Position numbers and translations under genes: made by a program | NCBI GenBank assembly: GCA_903921785.1 | Contig: CAIXRH010000014.1 | Coordinates: forward strand, 1 to 64,000 | Reading direction: 5' to 3' | Length of the DNA: 64,000 nucleotides | Source: an uncultured Pseudomonadota bacterium | GTDB taxonomy: Bacteria > Myxococcota_A > UBA796 > SXON01 | In this document: piece after piece, positions 39,298 to 48,383 of the stretch | Layout: each line of letters starts with the position of its first letter | Numbering within the stretch: position 1 is the first letter of the stretch | Notes under the pieces: model-generated | The model's database searches: none | What the model was told of the DNA's origin: nothing | Seen by the model: the letters and a program-made list of their open reading frames with translations, nothing else

Positions 39298-40842
39298 ATG
39301 TCCACCCTCGACGCAACCCAGCTGGCCAGCCTCGACACCGCGACGTTTGACGCGATCCGTCGACGGATCTACGAACTCGCGGGGATCTCGCTGGGGGAAG
39401 GGAAGCGCCTGATGGTCGAAGGGCGGCTCGGCAAGCGCGTCCGCCAACTGGGTCTGCCTTCGTACAAGGCCTACCTCGCCCGGCTCGACGAGGCGGGGCA
39501 GGAAGAAGAACGCACCTTCATCAACGCGCTCACCACCAACAAGACCGACTTCTTCCGAGAGGAGCACCACTTCGAGTACCTCGCCTCCGCCGTCTTCCCG
39601 GCCGTGCTCGCGCGCGCCGAACGCGGAGGGCCGAAGCGCTTGCGCATCTGGTGCGCCGCGTCGAGCACCGGGGAGGAGCCCTGGTCGTTGGCGATGACGG
39701 TCGCGGAGTCGTTCGGCGTACGGCCCGGGTGGGACGTGCAGATCGTCGCCAGTGACATCGACACCGACGTGCTGGAACGGGCAAAACGGGGGGTGTACGA
39801 AGAAGACCGGATGAGCGGTGTGAGCGTCGCGAGGCGCAACAAGCACTTCCAGCAGGGCCGCGGGGAAGCCGACGGATGGTTCCGGGTGAAGGACTCCCTC
39901 CGGAGCCTGGTGTCGTTCCGCCAGCTGAACCTCATCGGCGAGCGCTGGGACCTGCCCGACGCCATTGACGTCATCTTCTGCCGCAACGTGATCATCTACT
40001 TCGACCGCCCCACGCAGACGCGCCTGTTCGCGCGGATGGCGGACCGAGTGGCGCCCGGCGGGTACCTCTTCGCCGGCCACTCCGAGTCGCTCCTCGGCGT
40101 CACTGATCGCTTCGAGCCGATCGGCAACACCGTGTACCGGCTCGCCGGCTCCACAAATGTCCGCCCCGCGCCTTCGGCCCCCGCGCCCGCGAAACACGGT
40201 CACGGACATGGCCACGGACATGGCCACGGGCACGCCCAGGTCCACCCAGCGGCTTCCCCCCGGGCAACCCCGCCGCCACCCCAAGCGCCCGAAGTCAGCG
40301 CCGAGGCCAAACTTCCCCTCAAGCGGATCATCGTCGGCGAAGTCCACGCCAGCGCCGAGCCCGTCCGGATCGCCACCGTACTCGGCTCCTGCGTGGCCGC
40401 CTGCTTGTGGGACCCGGTGAGCGGCATCGGGGGGATGAACCACTTCCTCCTTCCGGACGGAGAACATGGCGGGGGCGGCGACGCCGCCCGCTACGGGATC
40501 CACGCGATGGAGCTCCTGATCAACCAGATCATGGGCCTCGGCGGCGACCGTCGGCGGTTGCAGGCGAAGGTCATGGGCGCGAGTCAGCTCTCGAACCTGC
40601 AAAGCAACGTGGCCGTGCGTAACGCCACCTTTGTCCGCGAGTTCCTCCGCGATGAGGGGATCAGCGTCGTGGCCGAGCGCCTGCTCGGCGACAAGCCGCT
40701 CGAAGTGCACTTCCTGCCTCACACCGGCGTGGTCCTGGTCCGGGAGGTCGGCCGGCAGGCCGTCACCGCCGCGGAGACCGAGGCCGCGCGCCTGGCCAAG
40801 GAGCTTGAGTCCGAAAAAGCTCCGTCCGTCACCCTGTTCTGA
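39298..40842 (+). CDS. CheR methyltransferase - CheD deamidase fusion with His/Gly linker
   Basis: N-half: TNKTDFFREEHHFEYL, IWCAASSTGEEPWSLAM, VIFCRNVIIYFDRPTQ. Linker HGHGHGHGHGHGHAQVH. C-half: VATVLGSCVAACLWDPVSGIGGMNHFLLP-like CheD core. No internal stop. Confidence 0.93.
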   Translation: MSTLDATQLASLDTATFDAIRRRIYELAGISLGEGKRLMVEGRLGKRVRQLGLPSYKAYLARLDEAGQEEERTFINALTTNKTDFFREEHHFEYLASAVFPAVLARAERGGPKRLRIWCAASSTGEEPWSLAMTVAESFGVRPGWDVQIVASDIDTDVLERAKRGVYEEDRMSGVSVARRNKHFQQGRGEADGWFRVKDSLRSLVSFRQLNLIGERWDLPDAIDVIFCRNVIIYFDRPTQTRLFARMADRVAPGGYLFAGHSESLLGVTDRFEPIGNTVYRLAGSTNVRPAPSAPAPAKHGHGHGHGHGHGHAQVHPAASPRATPPPPQAPEVSAEAKLPLKRIIVGEVHASAEPVRIATVLGSCVAACLWDPVSGIGGMNHFLLPDGEHGGGGDAARYGIHAMELLINQIMGLGGDRRRLQAKVMGASQLSNLQSNVAVRNATFVREFLRDEGISVVAERLLGDKPLEVHFLPHTGVVLVREVGRQAVTAAETEAARLAKELESEKAPSVTLF

Positions 40843-40851
40843 GTATCCCTC

Positions 40852-41991
40852 ATGGCCCGCACCCGCGTCCTGGTCGTCGATGACTCCGCGCTCATGCGCC
40901 AGTTGCTCACCGACCTCATCAATCGATCCCCGGACTTCGAGGTGGTCGGCAGCGCCCCGGACCCCTACGCGGCGTGGGACCGCATCAAGCAGCTCCGGCC
41001 CGACGTCCTCACCCTCGACGTGGAGATGCCCCGCCTCGACGGGATCAGCTTCCTCGAGCGGCTGATGCGCAATTTTCCGATGCGCGTGGTGATGGTCAGC
41101 TCGCTCACCGAGCGCGGCTGCGAAACCACGCTTCGCGCGCTGGAGATCGGCGCGATCGACTATGTCGCCAAGCCGAAGCTCGATCTCACCCGGGGAATGG
41201 AGTCCCTTGGGGAGGAGCTGCTCGACAAGCTCCGCAACGCAGCGGCCGCACGGGTGCCCACCGCCCGAACCGCCGCAGCCCCGCCCCCGGCCACGTACAC
41301 TCCGTCGCCGCCCCCCGCCACGACGGCGCCCGCTCCGACGCGCCCGGCCGCGGGGCTCTCCTTCGCCGCCACCCACAAGGTCATCGCGATCGGCGCCTCC
41401 ACCGGGGGGACCGAAGCGCTCAAGGACGTGCTGGCGGCGGTCCCCGCGGACTCGCCCGGGGTGGTGATCGTCCAACACATGCCCCCGATGTTCACCGCGC
41501 AGTTCGCTGAACGTCTCAACCGGATGAGCCGGATGACGGTGAAGGAGGCGAAGGACGGGGACCGGGTGCTCCCCGGCGTCGCGCTGCTCGCGCCCGGCGG
41601 CCAACAGATGGAGGTGGTGCGCAGCGGCGCCCAATACTCGGTCAAGGTGTACGCGGGTCCGCCGGTGAGCCGGCACTGCCCGAGCGTGGATGTGCTCTTC
41701 GACTCCTGTGCCCGGCAGGTGGGCGCCAACGCGGTGGGGGTGATCCTCACCGGGATGGGCGACGACGGCGCCAAGGGCATGCTCGCCATGCGCCAGGCCG
41801 GAGCCCGCACGATCGCCCAGGATGAACGGTCCTGTGTGGTTTTCGGGATGCCCAAGGAGGCGATCGCGCGGGGCGGCGTGGAGTCGGTGCTCCCGCTCGG
41901 CTCCATCGGCCCCTCGATGCTCGCCATGGCGAACGGAAACCTCAAGACCGACCGTGTTCGTGCCGATCAGGGTGCCGCACCTGTTTCCTGA
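40852..41991 (+). CDS. cheB: Protein-glutamate methylesterase CheB
   Basis: RVLVVDDSALMRQLLTDLI receiver; IAIGASTGGTEALKDVLAAVP; QHMPPMFTAQFAERLNRMS; LTGMGDDGAKGMLAMRQAGA. Confidence 0.97.
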   Translation: MARTRVLVVDDSALMRQLLTDLINRSPDFEVVGSAPDPYAAWDRIKQLRPDVLTLDVEMPRLDGISFLERLMRNFPMRVVMVSSLTERGCETTLRALEIGAIDYVAKPKLDLTRGMESLGEELLDKLRNAAAARVPTARTAAAPPPATYTPSPPPATTAPAPTRPAAGLSFAATHKVIAIGASTGGTEALKDVLAAVPADSPGVVIVQHMPPMFTAQFAERLNRMSRMTVKEAKDGDRVLPGVALLAPGGQQMEVVRSGAQYSVKVYAGPPVSRHCPSVDVLFDSCARQVGANAVGVILTGMGDDGAKGMLAMRQAGARTIAQDERSCVVFGMPKEAIARGGVESVLPLGSIGPSMLAMANGNLKTDRVRADQGAAPVS

Positions 41992-42001
41992 GGAGATCCC
42001 C

Positions 42002-42358
42002 ATGAACGTCCTGATCGTGGATGACAGCAAGGCGATGCGCATGATCGTGGCGCGTACGCTCCGCCAGATGGCGGTGGCCGTGACGTCGATCACCGAGGCC
42101 GCGGACGGCTCCGACGCCCTCCCGCTGGCGAAAGCCGGCAAGTACGACCTCATCATCTGCGACTGGAACATGCCCCAGATGAACGGGATCGACTTCCTCC
42201 GCGAGCTCCGCAAGGCGGGCATCCGCACCCGCTTCGGGTTCTGCACCTCGGAGGCCACCCCCGACATGCGCGTGATGGGGATGCAAGCCGGCGCCCAGTT
42301 CTTCGTCACCAAGCCGTTCACCGCTGACACCTTCCAGAACGCCATGAAGGCGGCGTAG
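42002..42358 (+). CDS. cheY: Response regulator, CheY-like (second)
   Basis: MNVLIVDDSKAMRMIVARTLRQM, DLIICDWNMPQMNGIDFLRELRK, FFVTKPFTADTF. Confidence 0.93.
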   Translation: MNVLIVDDSKAMRMIVARTLRQMAVAVTSITEAADGSDALPLAKAGKYDLIICDWNMPQMNGIDFLRELRKAGIRTRFGFCTSEATPDMRVMGMQAGAQFFVTKPFTADTFQNAMKAA

Positions 42359-42367
42359 CGAGGCCCC

Positions 42368-42859
42368 ATGGCGATCGTCCTTCCTCCTGCCGTTCCCGAC
42401 GCGGAAGAGCTCCGCGCGCTGCTCGCACAGCTCCTTGGCAAGCCCGTCGCCCTCAAGTCCCCCGTCGGGCCACCGAAGCCGAACATCGCCCCGCAGGTGC
42501 AGGCCATGTACTGCGCGGCGGACGGGACTGCGCGCGCGATGGCATCGGTCGACCTTCCGCTCGCCGCCAACCTCGGCGCCGCGCTGGCGATGATGCCCGC
42601 GGCCACCGCCGCCGAAGCCGCCCGCTCCGGCCGGATGAACGAGCTGCTGTCCGACTGTCTCCACGAGGTCCTCAACGTCTGTGCACGCCTGCTCAACCGC
42701 CCGGGCGGGATGCACGTGGTGCTCAAGAAGGTCGCCGCGGCGCCGGACTCGCTCCCGGCCGACGTACGCGCGGCCCTGTCCAAGGCGCCGCTCCAGCGGG
42801 AGTACGACCTCGAGATCGCCGGGTACGGCCGAGGGAAGATCGTGTTCCGCGCCGCCTGA
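42368..42859 (+). CDS. CheC/CheX-type CheY-P phosphatase candidate
   Basis: Contains DCLHEVLNVCARLLNRPGGMHVVLKKVAAAP, matching the CheC/CheX active-site pattern (D/S)X3EX2NX22P. Confidence 0.7.
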   Translation: MAIVLPPAVPDAEELRALLAQLLGKPVALKSPVGPPKPNIAPQVQAMYCAADGTARAMASVDLPLAANLGAALAMMPAATAAEAARSGRMNELLSDCLHEVLNVCARLLNRPGGMHVVLKKVAAAPDSLPADVRAALSKAPLQREYDLEIAGYGRGKIVFRAA

Positions 42860-42880
42860 ACCCCGTCCCGTCGCGACACC

Positions 42881-42913
42881 ACACACCCGCCCTCCGGCGG
42901 GTGTGTTCGTTTT
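42881..42913 (+). terminator. Rho-independent terminator-like hairpin
   Basis: ACACACCCGCC-CTCC-GGCGGGTGTGT perfect 11-bp stem followed by TCGTTTT. Confidence 0.85.
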
Positions 42914-42985
42914 GAGACTCCGGATCACTACCTAAAGTCGCCGGTACAACGATCCGACGTTGAACCATCGCACCACGGAGTGGGC

Positions 42986-44704
42986 ATGTCTCTGTCGATT
43001 CGGTCGCGGCTCTTCGGGCTGGTGGGGCTCGCCGGCCTGAGCATCGGCGGGTTCGCCGGTTACGTCTATGTCAACACCGAGGAGCACGTCGAGGAGTCCG
43101 ATTTCCGCCCAGTCAACGAGGTCAACGTGCTGCTCGCGGACGAGCTGCCGCCCCCGGCCTACGCGATCGAAGCCTTCCTGGTGTGTCAGCGCCTCGAGGA
43201 CACCACGGACCCGGCCGCGCGCGCCTCTTTGATCGAAGAATTCGGAAAACGTGAGGCTGAGTTCCATAGCCGGATCGCCTACTGGTCCGAACACTTGCCC
43301 GACGGTCCCCTCCGGGCGCAGATCACCGGTCCCATGGCAAAGTCGGGCGATGCGTTCTTCGGCGCGGTGCACGGCAAGTTCCTCCCGGCCATCGAATCGA
43401 ACGATCTCGCCGCAGCCAGCACGATCACCAGCAGCACCCTCACCCCGCTCTTCCTCGACCACCGCGAGGCGGTGGTGCGGGCCGTTGAGGTCACCAACCT
43501 CGAACTCGCCGCACGAACCTCCACGGTGGAGCGCCAGATCGGCACAACCAAGACCGAATTCGCCGTCCTCGGTTCGTTCCTCGCGGCGCTCGGCCTCGCC
43601 ATCGGCGCCTGGATCACCCGCGACCTGTCTTCACGCCTCACCGCCGCGGATCACACCCTCCGTTCCGTCGCCGACGGCGACTACCGGGTGCGCATGGAGG
43701 AGGGCGCGGACGACGAGCTCGGGCAGATGGCGCGGTCGCTCAACCGGGCCGTCGGCGCGGTCGAGCAGGCCATCGCCGATGTACGGGGGATTGCGGAGGG
43801 GCTGGCAGACTCGGCCCGGCGCCTGAGCAGCTCCGCGGAGGAGATCAGCGCCGGCGCCCAGTCCCAGGCCAGCGCCCTCGAAGAGACCGCAGCCAACCTG
43901 GAAGAGATCACCGCGACCATCCATGCCTCCAGCTCCCGCGCGGGCGGCGCCCGACAGCTCGCTGTGGCGTCGCGAGACGTCGCGGTGCAGGGAGGCAAGG
44001 TGGTCGAGGACGCGGTCTCCGCGATGACCGCCATCAACCAGTCGTCCACGCGGATCGCCGCGATCATCGGCACGATCGACGAGATCGCCTTCCAGACCAA
44101 CCTCCTCGCGCTCAACGCCGCGGTCGAAGCGGCCCGGGCGGGAGAGCAAGGCCGCGGGTTCGCGGTCGTGGCCGCCGAAGTGCGGAACCTGGCGCAGCGG
44201 AGCGCCACCGCGGCCCGCGAGACCAAGGAGCTCATCCAAGACAGCCAGCGGAAGGTGGGCGACGGCACCCAGCTGGTGAACCGCTCCGGCGACATCCTGC
44301 GGGAGATCGTCACCAGCGCCAAGGGCGTGGCCGAGACCGTGGACGAGATGGCCGGCGCCTTCCGGGACCAGTCCACGGGCGTGAATGAGGTGCACAAGGC
44401 GGTGAGCCAGATGGACACGGTGACGCAGACCAATTCGGCCGCCACCACCGACCTGAGCGACATGTCCGCGGGCCTTGCGGCCCAGGCCACCCAGCTCAGC
44501 CATGCGATGTCCCGGTTCCACGTCGGTGTCGCCGCCAACGTCGCCCCGGTGGCCGTCAGCACCGCCCTCCACACGCCGAAGGTGGCGATGGCCAAGCGCG
44601 CCCGTCCGGCGAGCCGGCCGCGCCCCGCCCCGGGTGTCGGAGCGCCGGCCTCCAGGGGTCCGTCCGACTTCCCGTCCGACACCGAGATGTTCGACACGCT
44701 CTGA
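42986..44704 (+). CDS. Methyl-accepting chemotaxis protein (membrane-bound)
   Basis: N-terminal TM, second TM before HAMP-like region, [54 protein letters not shown]. Confidence 0.96.
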   Translation: MSLSIRSRLFGLVGLAGLSIGGFAGYVYVNTEEHVEESDFRPVNEVNVLLADELPPPAYAIEAFLVCQRLEDTTDPAARASLIEEFGKREAEFHSRIAYWSEHLPDGPLRAQITGPMAKSGDAFFGAVHGKFLPAIESNDLAAASTITSSTLTPLFLDHREAVVRAVEVTNLELAARTSTVERQIGTTKTEFAVLGSFLAALGLAIGAWITRDLSSRLTAADHTLRSVADGDYRVRMEEGADDELGQMARSLNRAVGAVEQAIADVRGIAEGLADSARRLSSSAEEISAGAQSQASALEETAANLEEITATIHASSSRAGGARQLAVASRDVAVQGGKVVEDAVSAMTAINQSSTRIAAIIGTIDEIAFQTNLLALNAAVEAARAGEQGRGFAVVAAEVRNLAQRSATAARETKELIQDSQRKVGDGTQLVNRSGDILREIVTSAKGVAETVDEMAGAFRDQSTGVNEVHKAVSQMDTVTQTNSAATTDLSDMSAGLAAQATQLSHAMSRFHVGVAANVAPVAVSTALHTPKVAMAKRARPASRPRPAPGVGAPASRGPSDFPSDTEMFDTL

Positions 44705-44725
44705 GCCGGCCCGACCGGCGGAGCG

Positions 44726-44749
44726 CGCGGCCACCTTCGGGTGGCCGCG
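44726..44749 (+). terminator. Strong UUCG-tetraloop hairpin after the chemotaxis cluster
   Basis: CGCGGCCACC-TTCG-GGTGGCCGCG, 10-bp perfect stem downstream of the MCP stop. Confidence 0.6.
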
Positions 44750-44800
44750 GCAATTGTGGAAACCATTCCGGCGAACCGGCATCGGAGCCCCGGAGGCCCC

Positions 44801-45796
44801 ATGCCCACCCGCCGCTCCTTCCTCGGGGCGCTCGCCGCCACGGCGTGCGCTTCCGCGACCTCGCGTTCAACGCCCACCAACCCCGGCCCCCCGGCCGATC
44901 CTGGCGACGACGCCCCTCTCGATCCGATCACCTCCAACGAGGACTTCTACCGGATCTTCGTGTCTCCCACCGTCCCGGACGAAGCGGCGGTCGCGGCATG
45001 GGAGCTGACCCTCGCGACCGAGGACGGGGACGAGGAGGTGCTGACGCCCGCGGCCGTCGAGGCAATTGGCGGGGAGGAGCAGGAGCGCACGCTGAGCTGC
45101 ATCGGCGGATCATCGTCTTCCACCGTGGGCAACGCCCTCTGGACCGCCACCCGGCTCGACACGCTGCTCGACGCGGTCGGCCTCACGCCCGACGCCCGCC
45201 TCAAGTGGGTGCGCTTCACGGCGTTCGACAGGTACACCACCTGCGTGCCCCGGTCCGACCTCGACGCGGGCCTCGCGCTGGCCTGGAGGATGAACGGCGT
45301 GGCGCTGCCGGTGAGCCATGGCGCCCCGTTCCGGGCGCTCGTCCCCGGGCGCTACGGCATGAAGAACCCGAAGTGGATCCAGCGGATCGACTTCATCGAG
45401 GAGCTGGAAGCAGGCTTCTGGGAGAGCCGCGGCTGGTCCCAGGACGCGGAGTACCAGGTGGCGTCGTGGTTCGTGGCGCCGAACGCGGGCGCGGAGGTCA
45501 CGCCGGACGGCGCCTGGCTCAAGGGCATCGCGTTCGCGGGCGAGGCGGGCATCTCCCGGGTCGATCTCAGCGACGACGGCGGGCTCTCCTGGTTCGAAGC
45601 CGAGATCACCTACCCCGGCGGCCCCGGGGTTTGGACGCTGTGGCGGGTGAAGTGGGTGCCTCCCGCACCGGGCTCGTACACTCTCCTGGTGCGCGCCACC
45701 GCGGCAGATGGCCGGGTACAAGCCGATCTTGAGCCCTACGACGGCGACCTCGACGGCCTGGAGGCGCTCGACCCGCGCGGAGTGACCGCGACCTGA
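44801..45796 (+). CDS. SUOX-family molybdopterin oxidoreductase, Tat-exported
   Basis: MPTRRSFLGALAATACA Tat/lipobox-like signal; ERTLSCIGG (Mo Cys ligand), SHGAPFRALVPGRYGMKNPKWIQRIDF. Confidence 0.88.
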   Translation: MPTRRSFLGALAATACASATSRSTPTNPGPPADPGDDAPLDPITSNEDFYRIFVSPTVPDEAAVAAWELTLATEDGDEEVLTPAAVEAIGGEEQERTLSCIGGSSSSTVGNALWTATRLDTLLDAVGLTPDARLKWVRFTAFDRYTTCVPRSDLDAGLALAWRMNGVALPVSHGAPFRALVPGRYGMKNPKWIQRIDFIEELEAGFWESRGWSQDAEYQVASWFVAPNAGAEVTPDGAWLKGIAFAGEAGISRVDLSDDGGLSWFEAEITYPGGPGVWTLWRVKWVPPAPGSYTLLVRATAADGRVQADLEPYDGDLDGLEALDPRGVTAT

Positions 45797-45849
45797 CCCG
45801 TGGCGGGCGGCCGTCCGGCCGCATAGACGCGCGCCACCTCGGAGTTCCC

Positions 45850-47106
45850 ATGGCCCTCGTCCCCGTCCACGGTGGTCTCGACGCCCCGGTCGACCGCTTC
45901 CTCCCCTTCAGCAAGAAGTCGGCCCTCCTCGCCGAGTCTGCCGGCATGCCGCGCATCGCGGTCACCGACGCCGACCTCTCGGTGGTCTACCGCATCGCCG
46001 ACGGCACGCTGTCGCCGCTCACCGGCTTCATGGACGAGGCCACCTACAACCACGTCCTCGACGAGAAGAACCTCGTCCGCAACGGCGAGAAGTACGCGTG
46101 GGCCATCCCCCTCGCCCTCCCGGTCACCGAGGCCGAGGCCGCCGCGCTCAAGCCGGGCGTGGTCGCCGCCCTGGTGGACAGCACCGGCGCCGTCTTCGGG
46201 ACGATCGCCGTCAACAGCGTCTTCGGCTGGAACAAGCAGCGCTACGTCGAGAAGGTGTACCTCACCTCCCGGCTCGACCACCCCGGCGCCGCCATCGCCA
46301 CCGGCGATGATCGCACCACGCTCGTCGGCGGCGACATCTCCGTGCTCCCGGCCCGCCGCCACGTCGAGTACGGCGACCTGATGAACTCCCCGGCGCGCAC
46401 CCGGCAGATGATCGCCGAGCGGAAGTTCACCGCGGCCCTGGCTTTCCAGACGCGCAACCCGCTCCACCGCGCCCACGAGTACGCGCTGGTTTACGGCGTG
46501 GAGCAGCTCACCCGTGCCGGCCACTACGCGGGCGTGGTGCTCAACCCCCTCGTCGGGCAGCTCAAGAACGACGATGTGGACGCGTCCACCCGCGTGCGCA
46601 CCTACCGCATGCTCCGCGACCGCCGCCTCCTCGGCCAGGGCGACAGCGACCGCGCCCTCTGGGAAAAGGTCGGCTACGACCTCAACGACGTCTTCGAGCT
46701 GGTCTGCCTGGACATGAAGATGTTCTACGGCGGCCCCTCCGAAGCGATCATGCACAGCATCTACCGCCAGAACCACGGGTTCTCGCACATCGTCATCGGC
46801 CGCAAGCACGCCGACGCTCCCTACTTCGACAAGTCGGCGATCTGGGGCGACTTCGACGCGCAGGAGATCTTCGAGAAGCTCCCCGGCACGCTGCACACCC
46901 GCCCGGTGAAGGTTGGGTTCGCGGCCTACTACGAGAGCATCGGCCGGGTGGACCTCACCGAGAACCACAAGGGCGAGGAGCCCTACAGCATCTCCGGCAC
47001 CAAGATGCGCGAGCAGCTCGTGGGCGGCGAACGCCCCGACGCCCGCATCATCCGCGGCGACGTGGCGGACGTGCTGATCGAAGCCTACCGGGCGAAGGGC
47101 AACTAG
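45850..47106 (+). CDS. sat: Sulfate adenylyltransferase (ATP sulfurylase)
   Basis: LSPLTGFMDEATYNHVL, FQTRNPLHRAHEYAL, VVLNPLVGQLKNDDVD, GFSHIVIGRKHADAPYF. Confidence 0.95.
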   Translation: MALVPVHGGLDAPVDRFLPFSKKSALLAESAGMPRIAVTDADLSVVYRIADGTLSPLTGFMDEATYNHVLDEKNLVRNGEKYAWAIPLALPVTEAEAAALKPGVVAALVDSTGAVFGTIAVNSVFGWNKQRYVEKVYLTSRLDHPGAAIATGDDRTTLVGGDISVLPARRHVEYGDLMNSPARTRQMIAERKFTAALAFQTRNPLHRAHEYALVYGVEQLTRAGHYAGVVLNPLVGQLKNDDVDASTRVRTYRMLRDRRLLGQGDSDRALWEKVGYDLNDVFELVCLDMKMFYGGPSEAIMHSIYRQNHGFSHIVIGRKHADAPYFDKSAIWGDFDAQEIFEKLPGTLHTRPVKVGFAAYYESIGRVDLTENHKGEEPYSISGTKMREQLVGGERPDARIIRGDVADVLIEAYRAKGN

Positions 47107-47122
47107 TCCGAACAGGGCGGTC

Positions 47123-47143
47123 CGGCGGGCCCGAGGCCCGCCG
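47123..47143. terminator. Hairpin between convergent genes, candidate bidirectional terminator
   Basis: CGGCGGGCC-CGA-GGCCCGCCG; followed by two more hairpins (47173..47189 and 47189..47205). Confidence 0.5.
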
Positions 47144-47231
47144 TCGGGCTGCTCCAGGCTCGGCTGACGCCTCGGTCCCTGCGGGACCGGCGGCCGTTGG
47201 CCGCCGCCTTCCGCATCCCTACCGCGGCGCC

Positions 47232-48311
47232 TCAGCAGCCGCTGCTGGCCTTCCCCGGCGAGCCCTTGTCCGACGCCGCGCCCGAGATCGCCGACGTGGC
47301 CATGCACCAGCTTCGGGCCGAGTCGTTCGAGCTGGTGTCGGCCTTGCTGTCGTTGAGCTCGATGCTCGCGCCCTTGGCGAGGGGCCAGCCGGCGGTCTCG
47401 TCCCAGGTCACCGCATCGAGCGTGGTGGTGTTGCCGCCGTTCGCGCGGCCGACGTAGAGGTCGTCGCCCGAGTTGTTGAAATTCACGCCACGACCTGCAT
47501 AGTCGAAGTCAGCGGTCACCCCACCGTTGAGCGTGGAGTCGCCCTGCGCCGCGAAAACGAGGCGGTCCCCGTCCGTGGCCACCAGGGCGCTGTCCACGGT
47601 GAACAGGTCGGCCGCCCCGAAGCTCGGGTCATCCGCCACCCGGAGCCCCTCGAGGTTCACCGAGGTCTCCGTGCTGACGAGGAGCTCGAACCACTCGCCG
47701 TCCCCGTCACTGACCGCGTCGGGGTCGTACATGATCTCGGTGATGACCAGCTCGCCGGCCTTGAGGTCGGCCACGCCGTAGTCCGCGCCGTCGCAGTCCT
47801 TGTCCACGTCGTCGCCGCGGGTCTCCTTCGCGTCGGGGTGCACGCTGGCGTTCCCATCATCGCAGTCGGTGCCGTGAACGGCCTCGCTGGCGTAGCCGTC
47901 CCCGTCCGCGTCGGCCTCCGCGGTGGCGTCCTTGCCGTCGCAGTCCTGGTCGATCTTGTCGCCCGCGGGGTCCGCGGCGCCGGGGTGGATGCTCGGATCC
48001 TCGTCGTTGCAGTCCACCGCGTCGGAGTAGCCGTCTGCGTCGGCGTCCACGAAGCTCCCGGTGTCCGACCCGGTGTCGGCGCCGGTGTCATTGTTGTAGC
48101 CGTCTGCGTCGTCGCAATTGGCGTCGATCCCGTCGCCGGCGGCGTCGTTGGCGCCAGGATGCACATTCGGATCGGCGTCGTCACAATCCACGGAGGCCAG
48201 GTAGCCGTCGTGGTCCGCGTCCACGAAGTCGGTCCCGGAGGCCCCACTGTCGTTGGCGATGGACGTGGAGGTATCACAGGCAGCCAGGGCCAGCAGGAGC
48301 AGAGGGGTCAT
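47232..48311 (-). CDS. Lipoprotein with MopE-like repeats and lamin-tail-like domain
   Basis: MTPLLLLALAACDTSTS lipobox; DCDDADPNVHPGANDAAGDGIDANCDD repeats; GELVITEIMYDPDAVSDGDGEWFELLV. Confidence 0.8.
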   Translation of the reverse strand: MTPLLLLALAACDTSTSIANDSGASGTDFVDADHDGYLASVDCDDADPNVHPGANDAAGDGIDANCDDADGYNNDTGADTGSDTGSFVDADADGYSDAVDCNDEDPSIHPGAADPAGDKIDQDCDGKDATAEADADGDGYASEAVHGTDCDDGNASVHPDAKETRGDDVDKDCDGADYGVADLKAGELVITEIMYDPDAVSDGDGEWFELLVSTETSVNLEGLRVADDPSFGAADLFTVDSALVATDGDRLVFAAQGDSTLNGGVTADFDYAGRGVNFNNSGDDLYVGRANGGNTTTLDAVTWDETAGWPLAKGASIELNDSKADTSSNDSARSWCMATSAISGAASDKGSPGKASSGC

Positions 48312-48383
48312 GCATCGAGTGTACCGCCACGCCGTCACGGAAGGAGGGCAAGCCGTCACCGAACCGTACTCGGGAAGGAAACG

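Noticed and set aside
39070-42882. 1270-aa minus-strand ORF antisense to cheR-D/cheB/cheY
   Set aside because: High-GC shadow ORF; the plus strand encodes well-recognised chemotaxis proteins across the whole span.
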